DNA of 64,000 nucleotides. Origin: Fodinicurvata fenggangensis DSM 21160 (GTDB taxonomy: Bacteria > Pseudomonadota > Alphaproteobacteria > Kiloniellales > DSM-21159). Below the pieces are notes generated by a model that saw only the letters and a program-made list of their open reading frames with translations, did no database searches and was not told the DNA's origin. Shown piece by piece: positions 48,381 to 56,598 of this stretch (position 1 is the stretch's first letter; every line of letters starts with the position of its first letter). The stretch covers positions 107,683 to 171,682 of the forward strand of contig NZ_JMLV01000007.1 of the NCBI RefSeq assembly GCF_000686045.1. Reading direction: 5' to 3'. Made by a program: the position numbers and the translations under genes.

Positions 48381-49058
48381 ATGACCGACACCCTTGCCCG
48401 CGACCGGGACACGAGCGAAATCAGCCTGATCCAGGCCGTCGAGTCCGTCATTCTGGAAGAAGGATTCTCGGGCATCGGCGTTAACGCGCTCGCGCGCCGC
48501 GCCGGCGTCGACAAGGTTCTCATCTATCGTTATTTCGGCGGGCTCGCTGGCCTGTTGACGGCCTATGCCGAGGCCGGCGATTTCTGGTGGAGGGTTGACG
48601 ACCTGCTGGCCGAACCGCTGCCTGATCCGGATCGTCCGGACGCGCTCCCGGACTGCCTGGCCCGCGTGTTCGAGCGCCATGTCGCCTTCCTGCGCAGCCA
48701 TCCCGTGACACTGGAGGTGATCGCCTGGGAAATGAGCGCGCGCAACGAGCTGACGGCTGCGCTGGAAAGCGTGCGTGAAGATCGCAGCCTGGCCGTAATA
48801 CGCGGCCTGGCGTTGCGCTTCGATGTGGCCGAATCCGACTTCCAGGCTCAGGTCGCGCCGCTCTTTGCGCTGCTGGGGGCCGCCGCGAACTACCTCGCCG
48901 CACGCGGCCGTCACCTGTCTCGCTTCAATGGCCTCGACCTGCAGTCGGAGGCCGGCTGGACACAGCTGTGCAAGTCGGCTGAGCACATGCTGGGCGCTGT
49001 GCGGTTGCCGGATCCGCCTACGGCCATCACATCCACCAGCCAGGATCAAACCCCATGA
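48381..49058 (+). CDS. TetR-family transcriptional regulator
   Basis: 225 residues. The N-terminal HTH is SLIQAVESVILEEGFSGIGV with NALARRAGVDKVLIYRYFGG. The remaining helical ligand domain ends before an unstructured ITSTSQDQTP. ATG at 48381 is chosen because it follows AAGG and lies downstream of the promoter and second operator; upstream ATGs at 48348 and 48366 lie within operator DNA. It overlaps the nitroreductase-like gene by 4 bp and probably represses both. Confidence 0.9.
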   Translation: MTDTLARDRDTSEISLIQAVESVILEEGFSGIGVNALARRAGVDKVLIYRYFGGLAGLLTAYAEAGDFWWRVDDLLAEPLPDPDRPDALPDCLARVFERHVAFLRSHPVTLEVIAWEMSARNELTAALESVREDRSLAVIRGLALRFDVAESDFQAQVAPLFALLGAAANYLAARGRHLSRFNGLDLQSEAGWTQLCKSAEHMLGAVRLPDPPTAITSTSQDQTP

Positions 49059-50257
49059 GACTCAAGATGACACGCCGTCAGGTTCTGGGAGCAAGCCTGG
49101 CGGGCTTTGGCGTGGCCGCCGGCGGCGGACTCGCCTGGCGCGCCTGGGACAACGGTGTATTCTCCGTTGGCGAAGGCCCCGCCTATGCGCCCTGGCACTC
49201 CTGGACGGATGCCGAGGACGGCCCGCTGGCCCTGGTCAAGGCGGGCATCCTGGCGTCCAATGCGCACAACACCCAGCCTTGGCGCTTTCAGGTCGGCAGC
49301 GATTCCATCACCCTCTACGCCGATCACAGCCGGCACCTGGGCAGCTTCGACCCCTTCCGTCGCGAAATGATGCTGTCCCTGGGCTGCGTCCTCGAGAACA
49401 TGGCCCAGGCGGCCAGGGCCCAGGGGCTCGATGCTGAGGTCTCAGCCACTCCGTCCCGGCCCCTGACCCAGCCCCGTGGGGACGAGATCGAACGGGTGGC
49501 GGTGCTCAGGCTTTCTCCAGGAAAGCCGGCAACCACCGATCTGTTCAAGGCGATTCCAGATCGCCACACCCACCGTGGTTCTTACGACACCGCCAGCGCG
49601 GTGCCTGGCGATCTCGAGGAAGAGCTGCAGGCGCTCGTGTCGGCGGACCAGCCTGTGCGACTGTATCTCTTCGGCGCCGGCGAGGAAGTGGACAGAGACA
49701 AGCTCGGAGCACTGATCGTCTCAAGTACGGAGGCGATCATCGAGGACCGCCAGATGGCAAAGGACAGTGCCCGTTGGTTCCGCTTCGACTGGCAGTCGGT
49801 CCAGGAGCATCGTGACGGCGTGACCCTCGACACCGTGGGCCTGCCGCCCCTTCTCAACGCCGTCGCCAAGATCCTGCCCGCACCCTCCGACGAGGAGGCG
49901 GACCAGCAATGGCTCAAGGGCACCCGCGATGTTCACGTCGCAACGGCCCCCTTGCTCGGCATGATCGCCGTGCGCGACCTCTACGATCCGGCAACGGCGC
50001 TCCAGGCGGGCCGGCTCTGGCAAAGGCTGCACCTTTGGCTCACCGCGAACGGCTTCGTCGCGCAGCCGCTCAACCAACCGGTGGAGATGGTGGATCGCGA
50101 AGCGCAGACCGGTGCACCGCCCGTCACGGCGGACCGGCTGGCTTCCCTGACGGGAGGGGCCGCTTGGCGCCCGACCTTCGTGTTCCGGGCAGGCCAGGCC
50201 ACGGACACGGCCCGTCTCAGCCCGCGCCGGCCGCTCGACCAGGTCCTTGTGACCTGA
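49055..50257 (+). CDS. Acg-family FMN-binding nitroreductase-like protein, Tat exported
   Basis: 400 residues. A twin-arginine signal (MTRRQVLGASLAGFGVAAGG) is followed by nitroreductase-fold sequence: ALVKAGILASNAHNTQPWRF, DPFRREMMLSLGCVLENMAQ, DRHTHRGSYDT and LHLWLTANGFVAQPLNQPVE. Acg-type proteins are duplicated nitroreductase domains whose activity is debated; some have a covered FMN site. Operon partner of the TetR regulator. Substrate unknown. Confidence 0.88.
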   Translation: MRLKMTRRQVLGASLAGFGVAAGGGLAWRAWDNGVFSVGEGPAYAPWHSWTDAEDGPLALVKAGILASNAHNTQPWRFQVGSDSITLYADHSRHLGSFDPFRREMMLSLGCVLENMAQAARAQGLDAEVSATPSRPLTQPRGDEIERVAVLRLSPGKPATTDLFKAIPDRHTHRGSYDTASAVPGDLEEELQALVSADQPVRLYLFGAGEEVDRDKLGALIVSSTEAIIEDRQMAKDSARWFRFDWQSVQEHRDGVTLDTVGLPPLLNAVAKILPAPSDEEADQQWLKGTRDVHVATAPLLGMIAVRDLYDPATALQAGRLWQRLHLWLTANGFVAQPLNQPVEMVDREAQTGAPPVTADRLASLTGGAAWRPTFVFRAGQATDTARLSPRRPLDQVLVT

Positions 50258-50361
50258 CCAACGCGCAGGCGTTCGAGGACCGGAAAAACCCCGGCTGTTC
50301 CGTTACCCCCCGCAGCAGTAAAGTGCGTGGCCGGAAGCTGGACAAAAAAAGCAATACAAAC

Positions 50362-50658
50362 CTAGGCCGCCTCGAAGGAGTCGATGGCTTCCAATTCGCG
50401 TTTCTTCCTCTCCGCCTCGACCTTCAGGTCATGGGTGGCCTGCATGTTCATCCAGAATTCCGGACTTGTGCGGAAAAAGCGTCCGAGACGCAGTGCCGTG
50501 TCCGGTGTGACCGGCGTCTCCTGCTTCACCAAGCGCTCGATACGCGTGCGCGGCACGCCCAACCGCTTCGCCAAAGCACCGGCGGACAACCCCAGGGGAA
50601 CCAGGTATTCCTCACGCAGGATTTCACCGGGATGGACCGGGGGCAAAATACTGGTCAT
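50362..50658 (-). CDS. higA: HigA-family antitoxin
   Basis: 98 residues. LPPVHPGEILREEYLVPLGL followed by SAGALAKRLGVPRTRIERLV and PDTALRLGRFFRTSPEFWMN is the standard HigA/VapI pattern (XRE-HTH). It lies 16 bp downstream of higB and would neutralise HigB and repress the operon via the GATACA-type sites upstream. Confidence 0.95.
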   Translation of the reverse strand: MTSILPPVHPGEILREEYLVPLGLSAGALAKRLGVPRTRIERLVKQETPVTPDTALRLGRFFRTSPEFWMNMQATHDLKVEAERKKRELEAIDSFEAA

Positions 50659-50674
50659 CAGTGGGTCCTATCTC

Positions 50675-50956
50675 CTAATGATAATCGACAATCTCGACAC
50701 CTTCCGCGCCGGCTTCTGTCCATACAAAACATATTCGCCATTGCTCGTTTATGCGGATTGAATGCTGCCCCTTTCGATTTCCAGCCAAAGCCTCCAGCCT
50801 GTTACCTGGCGGAGACCGAAGATCATTTAGGGACATTGCATGCTCAAGTATTGTCAATTTGCGAATGGCCGGTCTCAGCAAATCCGAGGGGAACCCTTTC
50901 GGCACTTTTCCGCGTGCCACAGTCTCGGTCTTTTTATCTCGGTAAGAGAGGATCAT
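50675..50956 (-). CDS. higB: HigB-family toxin
   Basis: 93 residues. LTILEHAMSLNDLRSPPGNR, LEALAGNRKGQHSIRINEQW and RICFVWTEAGAEGVEIVDYH match HigB ribosome-dependent mRNA interferases, with the R-I-C-F-x-W core. First gene of the operon, ATG at 50956. The N-terminal MILSYRDKKTETVARGK is usual. Intact pair. Confidence 0.95.
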   Translation of the reverse strand: MILSYRDKKTETVARGKVPKGFPSDLLRPAIRKLTILEHAMSLNDLRSPPGNRLEALAGNRKGQHSIRINEQWRICFVWTEAGAEGVEIVDYH

Positions 50957-50987
50957 GCAGGCTTCCCGTCTTCCTATATCATTGCGT

Positions 50988-51031
50988 GATACATTCCTGA
51001 CGTCAACATAAATGTATCATGACACGATACA
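50988..51031. promoter_or_regulatory. HigA operator cluster (TGATACA repeats)
   Basis: TGATACATT (50988-50996) and AATGTATCA (51011-51019) are perfect inverted halves. A third half GATACA at 51026-51031 forms TGTATC-N7-GATACA with the second. The cluster lies upstream of higB and also near the 3' end of the convergent-side hypothetical gene. Confidence 0.7.
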
Positions 51032-51078
51032 TATTCTGGCGCCTCCCTGAATCCTGCACTCTCACTCCTGCTCGCCCC

Positions 51079-51645
51079 TCACCCCCGCCGAACCGGCCAG
51101 CCGCGCAGGCGGCAGTAGAGGGCCAGGCCGTCGGCGATCTGGGCGCGGCTGTGGCCCTTGCGGCGGCGGCGTTTGCGGTCGGTTTCGGCACAGCCCAGGC
51201 CATAGCCCAGCACATCCATGATGGTGGCATGCTCCACCCCCTCGGCGGTGCACCAGCGCGCCCAGCGGAAATAGAGGTCCACCAGGCGCCGCGCGCCCTC
51301 GCCGTCGGCCGGGGTGCCGTCCACCCGTTCGCGCGCCAGGGCGCAGGAGGCCAGGCCCATGCCGCGCGCAATGGCGGAAAAGGCGAACCAGATGCATTCG
51401 GCGGCCGCCTGTTCCTCGGCGGTGAAGCTGTCCCACAGCCGCGCGTCCAGGCGCCGGCGCCGCGTGCGGGCCTGGCTGAGGGTCACCAAGGCCAGGGATC
51501 CATCGCCCTGCCGTTCCAGGCGCTGGCCCAGGCGCAGCTCCACGGTGGTGGTCGGCGCCTGCCGCTCCTGCCAGGCGGCTGGGGTAGAGTGTTCAGCCGT
51601 CGCCCGTTGCAGCGCCAGGCGGCGCCGTGCCTGCGCGCGCGTCAT
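51079..51645 (-). CDS. Phage-type hypothetical protein, second gene of the early operon
   Basis: 188 residues, helical. Basic N-terminus (MTRAQARRRLALQRATAEHS), a central block LDARLWDSFTAEEQAAAECI and a C-terminus with DVLGYGLGCAETDRKRRRRK that looks like a DNA-binding helix followed by ADGLALYCRLRGWP. I do not recognise the family; similar proteins occur with prophage repressors. GGGGAGGAACG precedes the ATG. Start overlaps the previous gene by one base. Confidence 0.65.
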   Translation of the reverse strand: MTRAQARRRLALQRATAEHSTPAAWQERQAPTTTVELRLGQRLERQGDGSLALVTLSQARTRRRRLDARLWDSFTAEEQAAAECIWFAFSAIARGMGLASCALARERVDGTPADGEGARRLVDLYFRWARWCTAEGVEHATIMDVLGYGLGCAETDRKRRRRKGHSRAQIADGLALYCRLRGWPVRRG

Positions 51646-51986
51646 CAACGTTCCTCCCCTGTCTGTTTCAGGCGCGCCGCCGCGCGGGCGGTGGTGCCGG
51701 GCAGGCGGGGCGAACGGAAGCCGCTGCGATAGGCAAGCGTGGCCTGCCGCGGCCGCCGGCAACCCGCCGCCCGGTCCAGGCGTCCCGCCTCGTGCTCGCG
51801 GCGTTCGCGGCAGGCCGGCGGCGGCAACCCCAGGGCCCGGCGCGTGGCCCCCGTGCTCATGCGCCCCCAGGCCACCCGGCTGGACAGGCGTTCGGCCAGG
51901 GCCTCCAACTCCTCCTGCCAGTCCCTTTGCCAGCGCTCCACCTCCTGCTGTCCCGCGTCCCGATTCCCCGGCTGCCTGTTCTGCAT
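51645..51986 (-). CDS. Phage-type hypothetical protein, first gene of the early operon
   Basis: 113 residues, Arg/Gln/Glu-rich (GQQEVERWQRDWQEELEALA, ERLSSRVAWGRMSTGATRRA), mostly helical, ending ARLKQTGEER. Unrecognised. AAGGAGCTTTCAGG places the ATG at 51986; a longer frame to 52127 would cross the operator region. Divergent from the repressor, as a phage early gene would be. Confidence 0.6.
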   Translation of the reverse strand: MQNRQPGNRDAGQQEVERWQRDWQEELEALAERLSSRVAWGRMSTGATRRALGLPPPACRERREHEAGRLDRAAGCRRPRQATLAYRSGFRSPRLPGTTARAAARLKQTGEER

Positions 51987-52013
51987 CCTGAAAGCTCCTT
52001 CCCTTGGGCTGTC

Positions 52014-52100
52014 CTTGTCGCTAGGATGAATGTTCTTGTTATGTTCTCTATACAGGCAAGCCTGTTCCGAATGCAACAAATTTTCTTGTTGATAACTTGT
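52014..52100. promoter_or_regulatory. Divergent control region of the phage-like repressor
   Basis: Contains four CTTGT half-sites (52014, 52035, 52085, 52096), a palindrome ACAGGC-AA-GCCTGT (52052-52065) and CAACAA-N6-TTGTTG (52074-52091). It separates the repressor from the two minus-strand genes, resembling a lytic/lysogenic switch region. Confidence 0.6.
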
Positions 52101-52125
52101 GGAAAGGATCCTATGCTTGGACATC

Positions 52126-52917
52126 ATGGACGAGACGGGCGAGATACGACCGCACCGCCTGGGCGAGATCGTGCGCCGCTGGCGCCAGGCTGCCGGCCTG
52201 TCGCAGCCACAGCTGGCCGCGCGCCTGGGCGTGACGCAGCAGGCCCTGGCCCAGTTGGAGGCCGGACAGACGCGTGCGCCGCGCTACCTTCTGCAGCTGG
52301 CCCAGGTCATGGACATGGAGCCCGGCGCCCTGGCAGCCGGGCAACTGCCGCCCGGCCTGGCGCGGGGGGCGCAGCATGAGGCAACCGAACCGGCACCCGC
52401 CCCGGCCCAGCCACCCCCCCCACAGCCAGCCCCAAACGTGGCCGGACCGCCGCGACCGGCGCCACTGGGCGCGCGCGACCTGCCGGTCTTTGCCAGCGCC
52501 CAGGCGGGGCCCGACGGCATGATGGTCTCCTATGACCCCATCGAGTGGATCGAACGGCCGGCGCCCCTGGCCGGCGTGCCGGATGCCTTCGCCATGTACG
52601 TGGTGAACGATTCCATGGAGCCACGCTACCGCCAGGGAGACCTGCTGTTGATCCATCCCCAGCGGCCGGTGCGCCCGGGCAAGGACGTGCTGGTGATCTC
52701 GCGCGACAGCCTGCCGGCCGAGGCGGACACCGCCCTGCCGGAGGAAGAGGCCACGGCGGTCCAGGTCGACGGGGACCACAGCGCCTGGATCAAGCAGCTC
52801 GTGCGCCTGGACGCGGGACAGGTGATCCTGCGACAGCTGAACCCCGCCCGCGACTTTGCCCTGCCCCGCCACCGCGTGGCCGGCCTGCACCTGGTGGTGG
52901 GCGTCTACTACGATTGA
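52126..52917 (+). CDS. Phage CI/LexA-like repressor (XRE HTH + S24 peptidase domain)
   Basis: 263 residues. HTH: RLGEIVRRWRQAAGLSQPQL then AARLGVTQQALAQLEAGQTR. A Pro/Ala linker (TEPAPAPAQPPPPQPAP) leads to an S24 domain with MYVVNDSMEPRYRQGDLLLI (Ser) and a downstream GKDVLVISRDS/ WIKQLVRLDAGQVILRQLNP (Lys region). Such proteins repress phage genes and self-cleave or dissociate on DNA damage. ATG at 52126 is likely; the frame is open to 52099. Confidence 0.88.
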   Translation: MDETGEIRPHRLGEIVRRWRQAAGLSQPQLAARLGVTQQALAQLEAGQTRAPRYLLQLAQVMDMEPGALAAGQLPPGLARGAQHEATEPAPAPAQPPPPQPAPNVAGPPRPAPLGARDLPVFASAQAGPDGMMVSYDPIEWIERPAPLAGVPDAFAMYVVNDSMEPRYRQGDLLLIHPQRPVRPGKDVLVISRDSLPAEADTALPEEEATAVQVDGDHSAWIKQLVRLDAGQVILRQLNPARDFALPRHRVAGLHLVVGVYYD

Positions 52918-52988
52918 GCCCGTCCAGGCCCCTTGTCCGGACCAACCCGCCAGCCCCTGAACTCACAATTTTCCTTGTAACTTCCCGG

Positions 52989-53000
52989 CTTGTGAACAAG
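52989..53000. promoter_or_regulatory. Palindromic CTTGT-GA-ACAAG site
   Basis: Perfect inverted CTTGT/ACAAG, using the same half-site that is repeated in the repressor control region. Further CTTGT copies are at 52932 and 52974. It lies about 100 bp upstream of the DMT permease gene. Confidence 0.5.
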
Positions 53001-53097
53001 GCGAGCCTGGGACAGTCTCGCTGTCCTGAACAGGGCGCTCGGGTTGGGCTCGGCGCCGCGCCAACTCTAGTCGCGTCAACTCCAGTCGGGGGGAAGC

Positions 53098-54078
53098 ATG
53101 TCCGAGGGGTCCTCACCACGGAAAACCGGCCCAGAGAGCGGCACGGCGGAAACGGAAGGCGCAGTGAAGCGCAGCCTGCCCGGCCGCCTGTTCAACATGC
53201 CCTATCTGCTGCTGCTCACCGCCGTGCTCTGCTGGTCGGGAAACGTGGTGATCGGGCGCGCGGTCTACGAGGACGTGCCGCCCATCGCGCTGGGCTTCAT
53301 GCGCTGGTCTCTGGCGCTCCTGATCATCCTGCCGTTCACCTGGCGGCGCACGCTGCAGGACTGGCCCGTCATCCGTCGTTCCCTGCCGGTCGTCCTGCTG
53401 ATCTCGGCCACCGGAATCGCAGCCTTCAACACCCTGGTCTACTTCGCGCTGAACCACACCCTGGCGCTGCACGGCGCCCTGCTGCAATCGACCATTCCGG
53501 TGCTGATCGTGGTCTTTTCCTTCGTCTTCTTCCGCGAGACGATGACGCCCAAGCAGCTGCTGGGCGTGGGGCTGTCCATCGTGGGGGCCAGCATCATCGT
53601 CGGCCAGGGCAACCCGCTGGCGCTGCTGTCCATTCAGTTCAATCCCGGCGACATGATCCTGATGATCGCCTTCTGCTGTTACGGCGTCTATGCCGTCTTC
53701 CTGCGCAAGCGGCCCCAGGTCCATCCGCTCAGCTTCATCACGGTGACCTTCACCATCGGCGTGGCCCTGCTGTTTCCGGTCTTCCTGCTCGAGCTGACCT
53801 TCGGGCGCCAACCCAGCGCCAACCTGCCGACCATCGGCGCCGTGCTCTATGTGGCCTGCTTCGCCTCGGTCCTGGCCTATTTCTGCTTCAACCGCGGGGT
53901 GGAGCTGATCGGCGCCAACCGGGGCGGGCAGTTCATCCACCTGATCCCGGTCTTCGGCAGCCTGATGGCCGTGTTCTTCCTGGGCGAACAGCTCCACTGG
54001 TATCACGGCGTCGGTGTGGTCTTCACCGGCTTCGGCGTCTACCTGGCCGCCATCCAGAAGGCCGCGAGGGCCCGCTGA
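53098..54078 (+). CDS. EamA-family (DMT) permease
   Basis: 326 residues. After a polar 30-residue N-terminus come ten helices in two EamA repeats (LLLTAVLCWSGNVVIGRAVY, FFRETMTPKQLLGVGLSIVG, GVELIGANRGGQFIHLIPVF, MAVFFLGEQLHWYHGVGVVF). Substrate unknown. GGGGGGAAGC precedes the ATG. Possibly under control of the neighbouring CI-like repressor because palindromic sites lie in its upstream region. Confidence 0.9.
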   Translation: MSEGSSPRKTGPESGTAETEGAVKRSLPGRLFNMPYLLLLTAVLCWSGNVVIGRAVYEDVPPIALGFMRWSLALLIILPFTWRRTLQDWPVIRRSLPVVLLISATGIAAFNTLVYFALNHTLALHGALLQSTIPVLIVVFSFVFFRETMTPKQLLGVGLSIVGASIIVGQGNPLALLSIQFNPGDMILMIAFCCYGVYAVFLRKRPQVHPLSFITVTFTIGVALLFPVFLLELTFGRQPSANLPTIGAVLYVACFASVLAYFCFNRGVELIGANRGGQFIHLIPVFGSLMAVFFLGEQLHWYHGVGVVFTGFGVYLAAIQKAARAR

Positions 54079-54124
54079 GCCCTCCCGCCTATTCTTACCC
54101 CCGAGCCAATTCTGACCTCCGGGC

Positions 54125-54679
54125 CTATTCCTTCAGAAGCTGCAGCCCCGTGCTGAAACGGCCCTCGACCCGGCGGCAGTCGTCGGAATCGGCCTCCGCC
54201 ATGATTCCCTCGCGCCGGCAGATTGTGGCCGTGAAGCTGCCCTCGGCCCGTCCCTCGCTGTCGCCCAGCTCCAGGCTGTCGAAGGTGATGCTGGCTGCGC
54301 CAGCCTCGGCCTCACTGACATAGAAGGGATTGTCCAGGCCGTCGGGGAACAGGTTGACGCCGGCATCCAGCACCTCGGCATCGGCGTTGCTGCCCGCCAG
54401 CGTCGCCTCGAGGTTCAGGACGTTCTTCAGCAGGGAATCCGCCTGGGGATCGTGCCCCTGTATGGCGATGTGCGTGGTCTGACCGCCGATGCGGAACGTC
54501 GCCGTGGCTGCATCGTCCGCCGGCACCGCCAGGGTTTCCCAGTTTCCCGCCTCGCCGGCAATCGTGGCCTCGATGCTGCCCAAGGGTTCGGTCTCCTGCG
54601 CCGGAGCCGCTGTGGACAGCAGCACAGCCCCCAGTCCCGTGGCCAGAAGAAGGGCGGTCCTGCCGAAATCGAAGGTCAT
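54125..54679 (-). CDS. Periplasmic protein of unknown function
   Basis: 184 residues. The signal peptide ends near STAAPAQET. The mature part is acidic and beta-rich (GSIEATIAGEAGNWETLAVP, IAIQGHDPQADSLLKNVLNL, SITFDSLELGDSEGRAEGSF) with a Cys pair in FTATICRREGIMAEADSDDC. No family recognised; it resembles secreted proteins built on a beta-sandwich. AGGAGACAG precedes the ATG. Convergent with the DMT gene. Confidence 0.68.
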   Translation of the reverse strand: MTFDFGRTALLLATGLGAVLLSTAAPAQETEPLGSIEATIAGEAGNWETLAVPADDAATATFRIGGQTTHIAIQGHDPQADSLLKNVLNLEATLAGSNADAEVLDAGVNLFPDGLDNPFYVSEAEAGAASITFDSLELGDSEGRAEGSFTATICRREGIMAEADSDDCRRVEGRFSTGLQLLKE

Positions 54680-54788
54680 GGTGAACTGTCTCCTGTTGCT
54701 CTTGTCACATCTGCGAACGAGCCTGTCGGCGCGCACGGCCCGGATCATTGCGCCCCGCTCTTAGCACGCGGAAAGGACGAAGGGTAGT

Positions 54789-56387
54789 TCAGCGCGCGTA
54801 GAAGTCGCTGCCCTGGTCGTCGATCACCAGAAAGGCCGGCATGTCCTCCACTTCGATGCGCCAGACCGCCTCCATGCCCAACTCGGCGAAGTCCAGGGTC
54901 TCGACCTTGCGGATGTGGTCCTGGGCGATGGCCGCGGCCGCGCCCCCCACGGTGCCCAGATAGAACCCGCCGTGCTCGGCGCAGGCCTGGCGCACCTCGG
55001 GGCTGCGATTGCCCTTGCCCAGGGTCACCAGCGAGCCGCCGGCCGCCATGAAGGGCGCGGCATAGGGGTCCATGCGCGCCGAGGTCGTCGGTCCGAACGA
55101 GCCCGAGGCCATGCCCTCCGGCGTCTTGGCCGGCCCGGCGTAATAGATGGGGTGGTCCTTGAAATAGTCGGGCAGGTCTTCGCCGGCCTGCAGGCGCTCC
55201 AGCAGCTTGGCGTGCACGACATCGCGCGCCACGACCAGCGGGCCGCTCAAGCTCAGCTTGGTGCCCACCGGCTGGCCCGACAGAGTCCGGCGGATCTCCG
55301 CCATGGGACGGCTCAGATCCAGCTTCAGCGGCGCCGTGCCGGCACCCTCCGACAGTTCGGGCAGATAGTGCTCGGGATGCGCCTCCAGCTTTTCCAGGAA
55401 GATGCCATCGGCCGTGATCTTCGCCTTCACCTGGCGGTCGGCCGAGCAGGAGACGCCCAGGCCCACCGGCAGGCTGCCGGCATGGCGCGGCAGGCGGATC
55501 ACCCGCACGTCGTGACAGAAGTACTTGCCGCCGAACTGCGCGCCGATCCCCAGCTTGCGCGTCATCTCTAGCACCTGCGCCTCCAGCTCGCGGTCGCGGA
55601 AGGCGCGGCCCGTGGCATCGCCCGAGGTGGGCAGGCCGTCCAGGGCGCGGCAGCTGGCCAGCTTCACGGTCTTCAGCGTCTGCTCGGCCGACAGGCCGCC
55701 GATGACGATGGCCAGGTGATAGGGCGGACAGGCCGCGGTGCCCAGGCTGGCCACCTTCTCTTCCAGGAAGGCGTGCAGCTTTTCGGGGTTCAGCAGCGCC
55801 TTGGTCTGCTGGAACAGGAAGGTCTTGTTGGCCGAGCCGCCGCCCTTGGCCACGAACAGCAGGTCATAGCTGTTGCCCGGCACGGCGGAGATGTCGATCT
55901 GCGCCGGCAGGTTGGTGCCGGTGTTCTGCTCCTCGAACAGGTTCAGCGGCGCCAGCTGGCTGAAGCGCAGGTTGCGTTCGGCATAGGTGCGCGCAATGCC
56001 GGCGCTGAAGGCCGCGGCGTCGTCGCCCTCGGTCAGCACCTGCTGCCCCTTCTCGCCGACCACCAGCGCCGTGCCCGTGTCCTGGCAGGACGGCAGCACG
56101 CCGGCCGAGGCGATTACGGCGTTCTTCAGCAGCGAGCGCGCCACCTCGCGGTCGTTGTCCGAAGCCTCGGGGTCTTCGAGGATGGCGCGCAACTGCTGCA
56201 GGTGCGAGGGCCGGAAACGATGCGCCAGGTCGGCAAAGGCCCGCTCGGCCAGCGCCGACAGGGCCTGCGGCTGCACGGTCAGGAATTCGCGCGCACCCAA
56301 CCGCTCCACCGCCAGGCCGTCCTTACCCAGGCTGACGTACTCGGTCGCATCCGCGCCTTTCTGGAATAGGGGACTGTAGTCGTTCAT
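54789..56387 (-). CDS. fumA: Class I (iron-sulfur) fumarate hydratase
   Basis: 532 residues. Cluster-binding cysteines are in [40 protein letters not shown] and [15 protein letters not shown]. The C-terminal part has [20 protein letters not shown] and [20 protein letters not shown]. Catalyses fumarate to malate in the TCA cycle; the 4Fe-4S enzyme is oxygen sensitive. The ATG at 56387 begins the conserved N-terminus; the frame to 56474 crosses the repeat array. Confidence 0.95.
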   Translation of the reverse strand: MNDYSPLFQKGADATEYVSLGKDGLAVERLGAREFLTVQPQALSALAERAFADLAHRFRPSHLQQLRAILEDPEASDNDREVARSLLKNAVIASAGVLPSCQDTGTALVVGEKGQQVLTEGDDAAAFSAGIARTYAERNLRFSQLAPLNLFEEQNTGTNLPAQIDISAVPGNSYDLLFVAKGGGSANKTFLFQQTKALLNPEKLHAFLEEKVASLGTAACPPYHLAIVIGGLSAEQTLKTVKLASCRALDGLPTSGDATGRAFRDRELEAQVLEMTRKLGIGAQFGGKYFCHDVRVIRLPRHAGSLPVGLGVSCSADRQVKAKITADGIFLEKLEAHPEHYLPELSEGAGTAPLKLDLSRPMAEIRRTLSGQPVGTKLSLSGPLVVARDVVHAKLLERLQAGEDLPDYFKDHPIYYAGPAKTPEGMASGSFGPTTSARMDPYAAPFMAAGGSLVTLGKGNRSPEVRQACAEHGGFYLGTVGGAAAAIAQDHIRKVETLDFAELGMEAVWRIEVEDMPAFLVIDDQGSDFYAR

Positions 56388-56482
56388 GGTCGCCAGCTTA
56401 GCACCGGGATTCGGTGATGGCACGTATGGTGGAGGCTCAATGGGCCAGAAAACCCACCCGTGCCCGAATTTCATCCCGAAAA

Positions 56483-56566
56483 TTTATAAAATCGCGCGCT
56501 AAATTTTTATAATTTCGCGCATATATAGTTTGTAATTTCGCGCCTTATAATTTTATAATCTCGCTG
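56483..56566. repeat. Four-copy direct repeat with exact 23-bp period upstream of an AAA/DUF4143 gene
   Basis: Core TTTATAATTTCGCGC recurs at 56483, 56506, 56529 and 56552 (TTTATAAAATCGCGC, TTTATAATTTCGCGC, TTTGTAATTTCGCGC, TTTATAATCTCGCTG). The cores are separated by 8-bp spacers. The array ends 32 bp before the ATPase start. It is much more AT-rich than its surroundings and looks like an iteron-style protein-binding array. Confidence 0.9.
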
Positions 56567-56598
56567 AAGTGGCTTGTTCTCTGCGGTGGCTTGAGTGA

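Noticed and set aside
56483..56566. CRISPR array
   Set aside because: Spacers are only 8 bp and constant in period, repeats are 15 bp and no cas genes are present; it is a protein-binding-type array.
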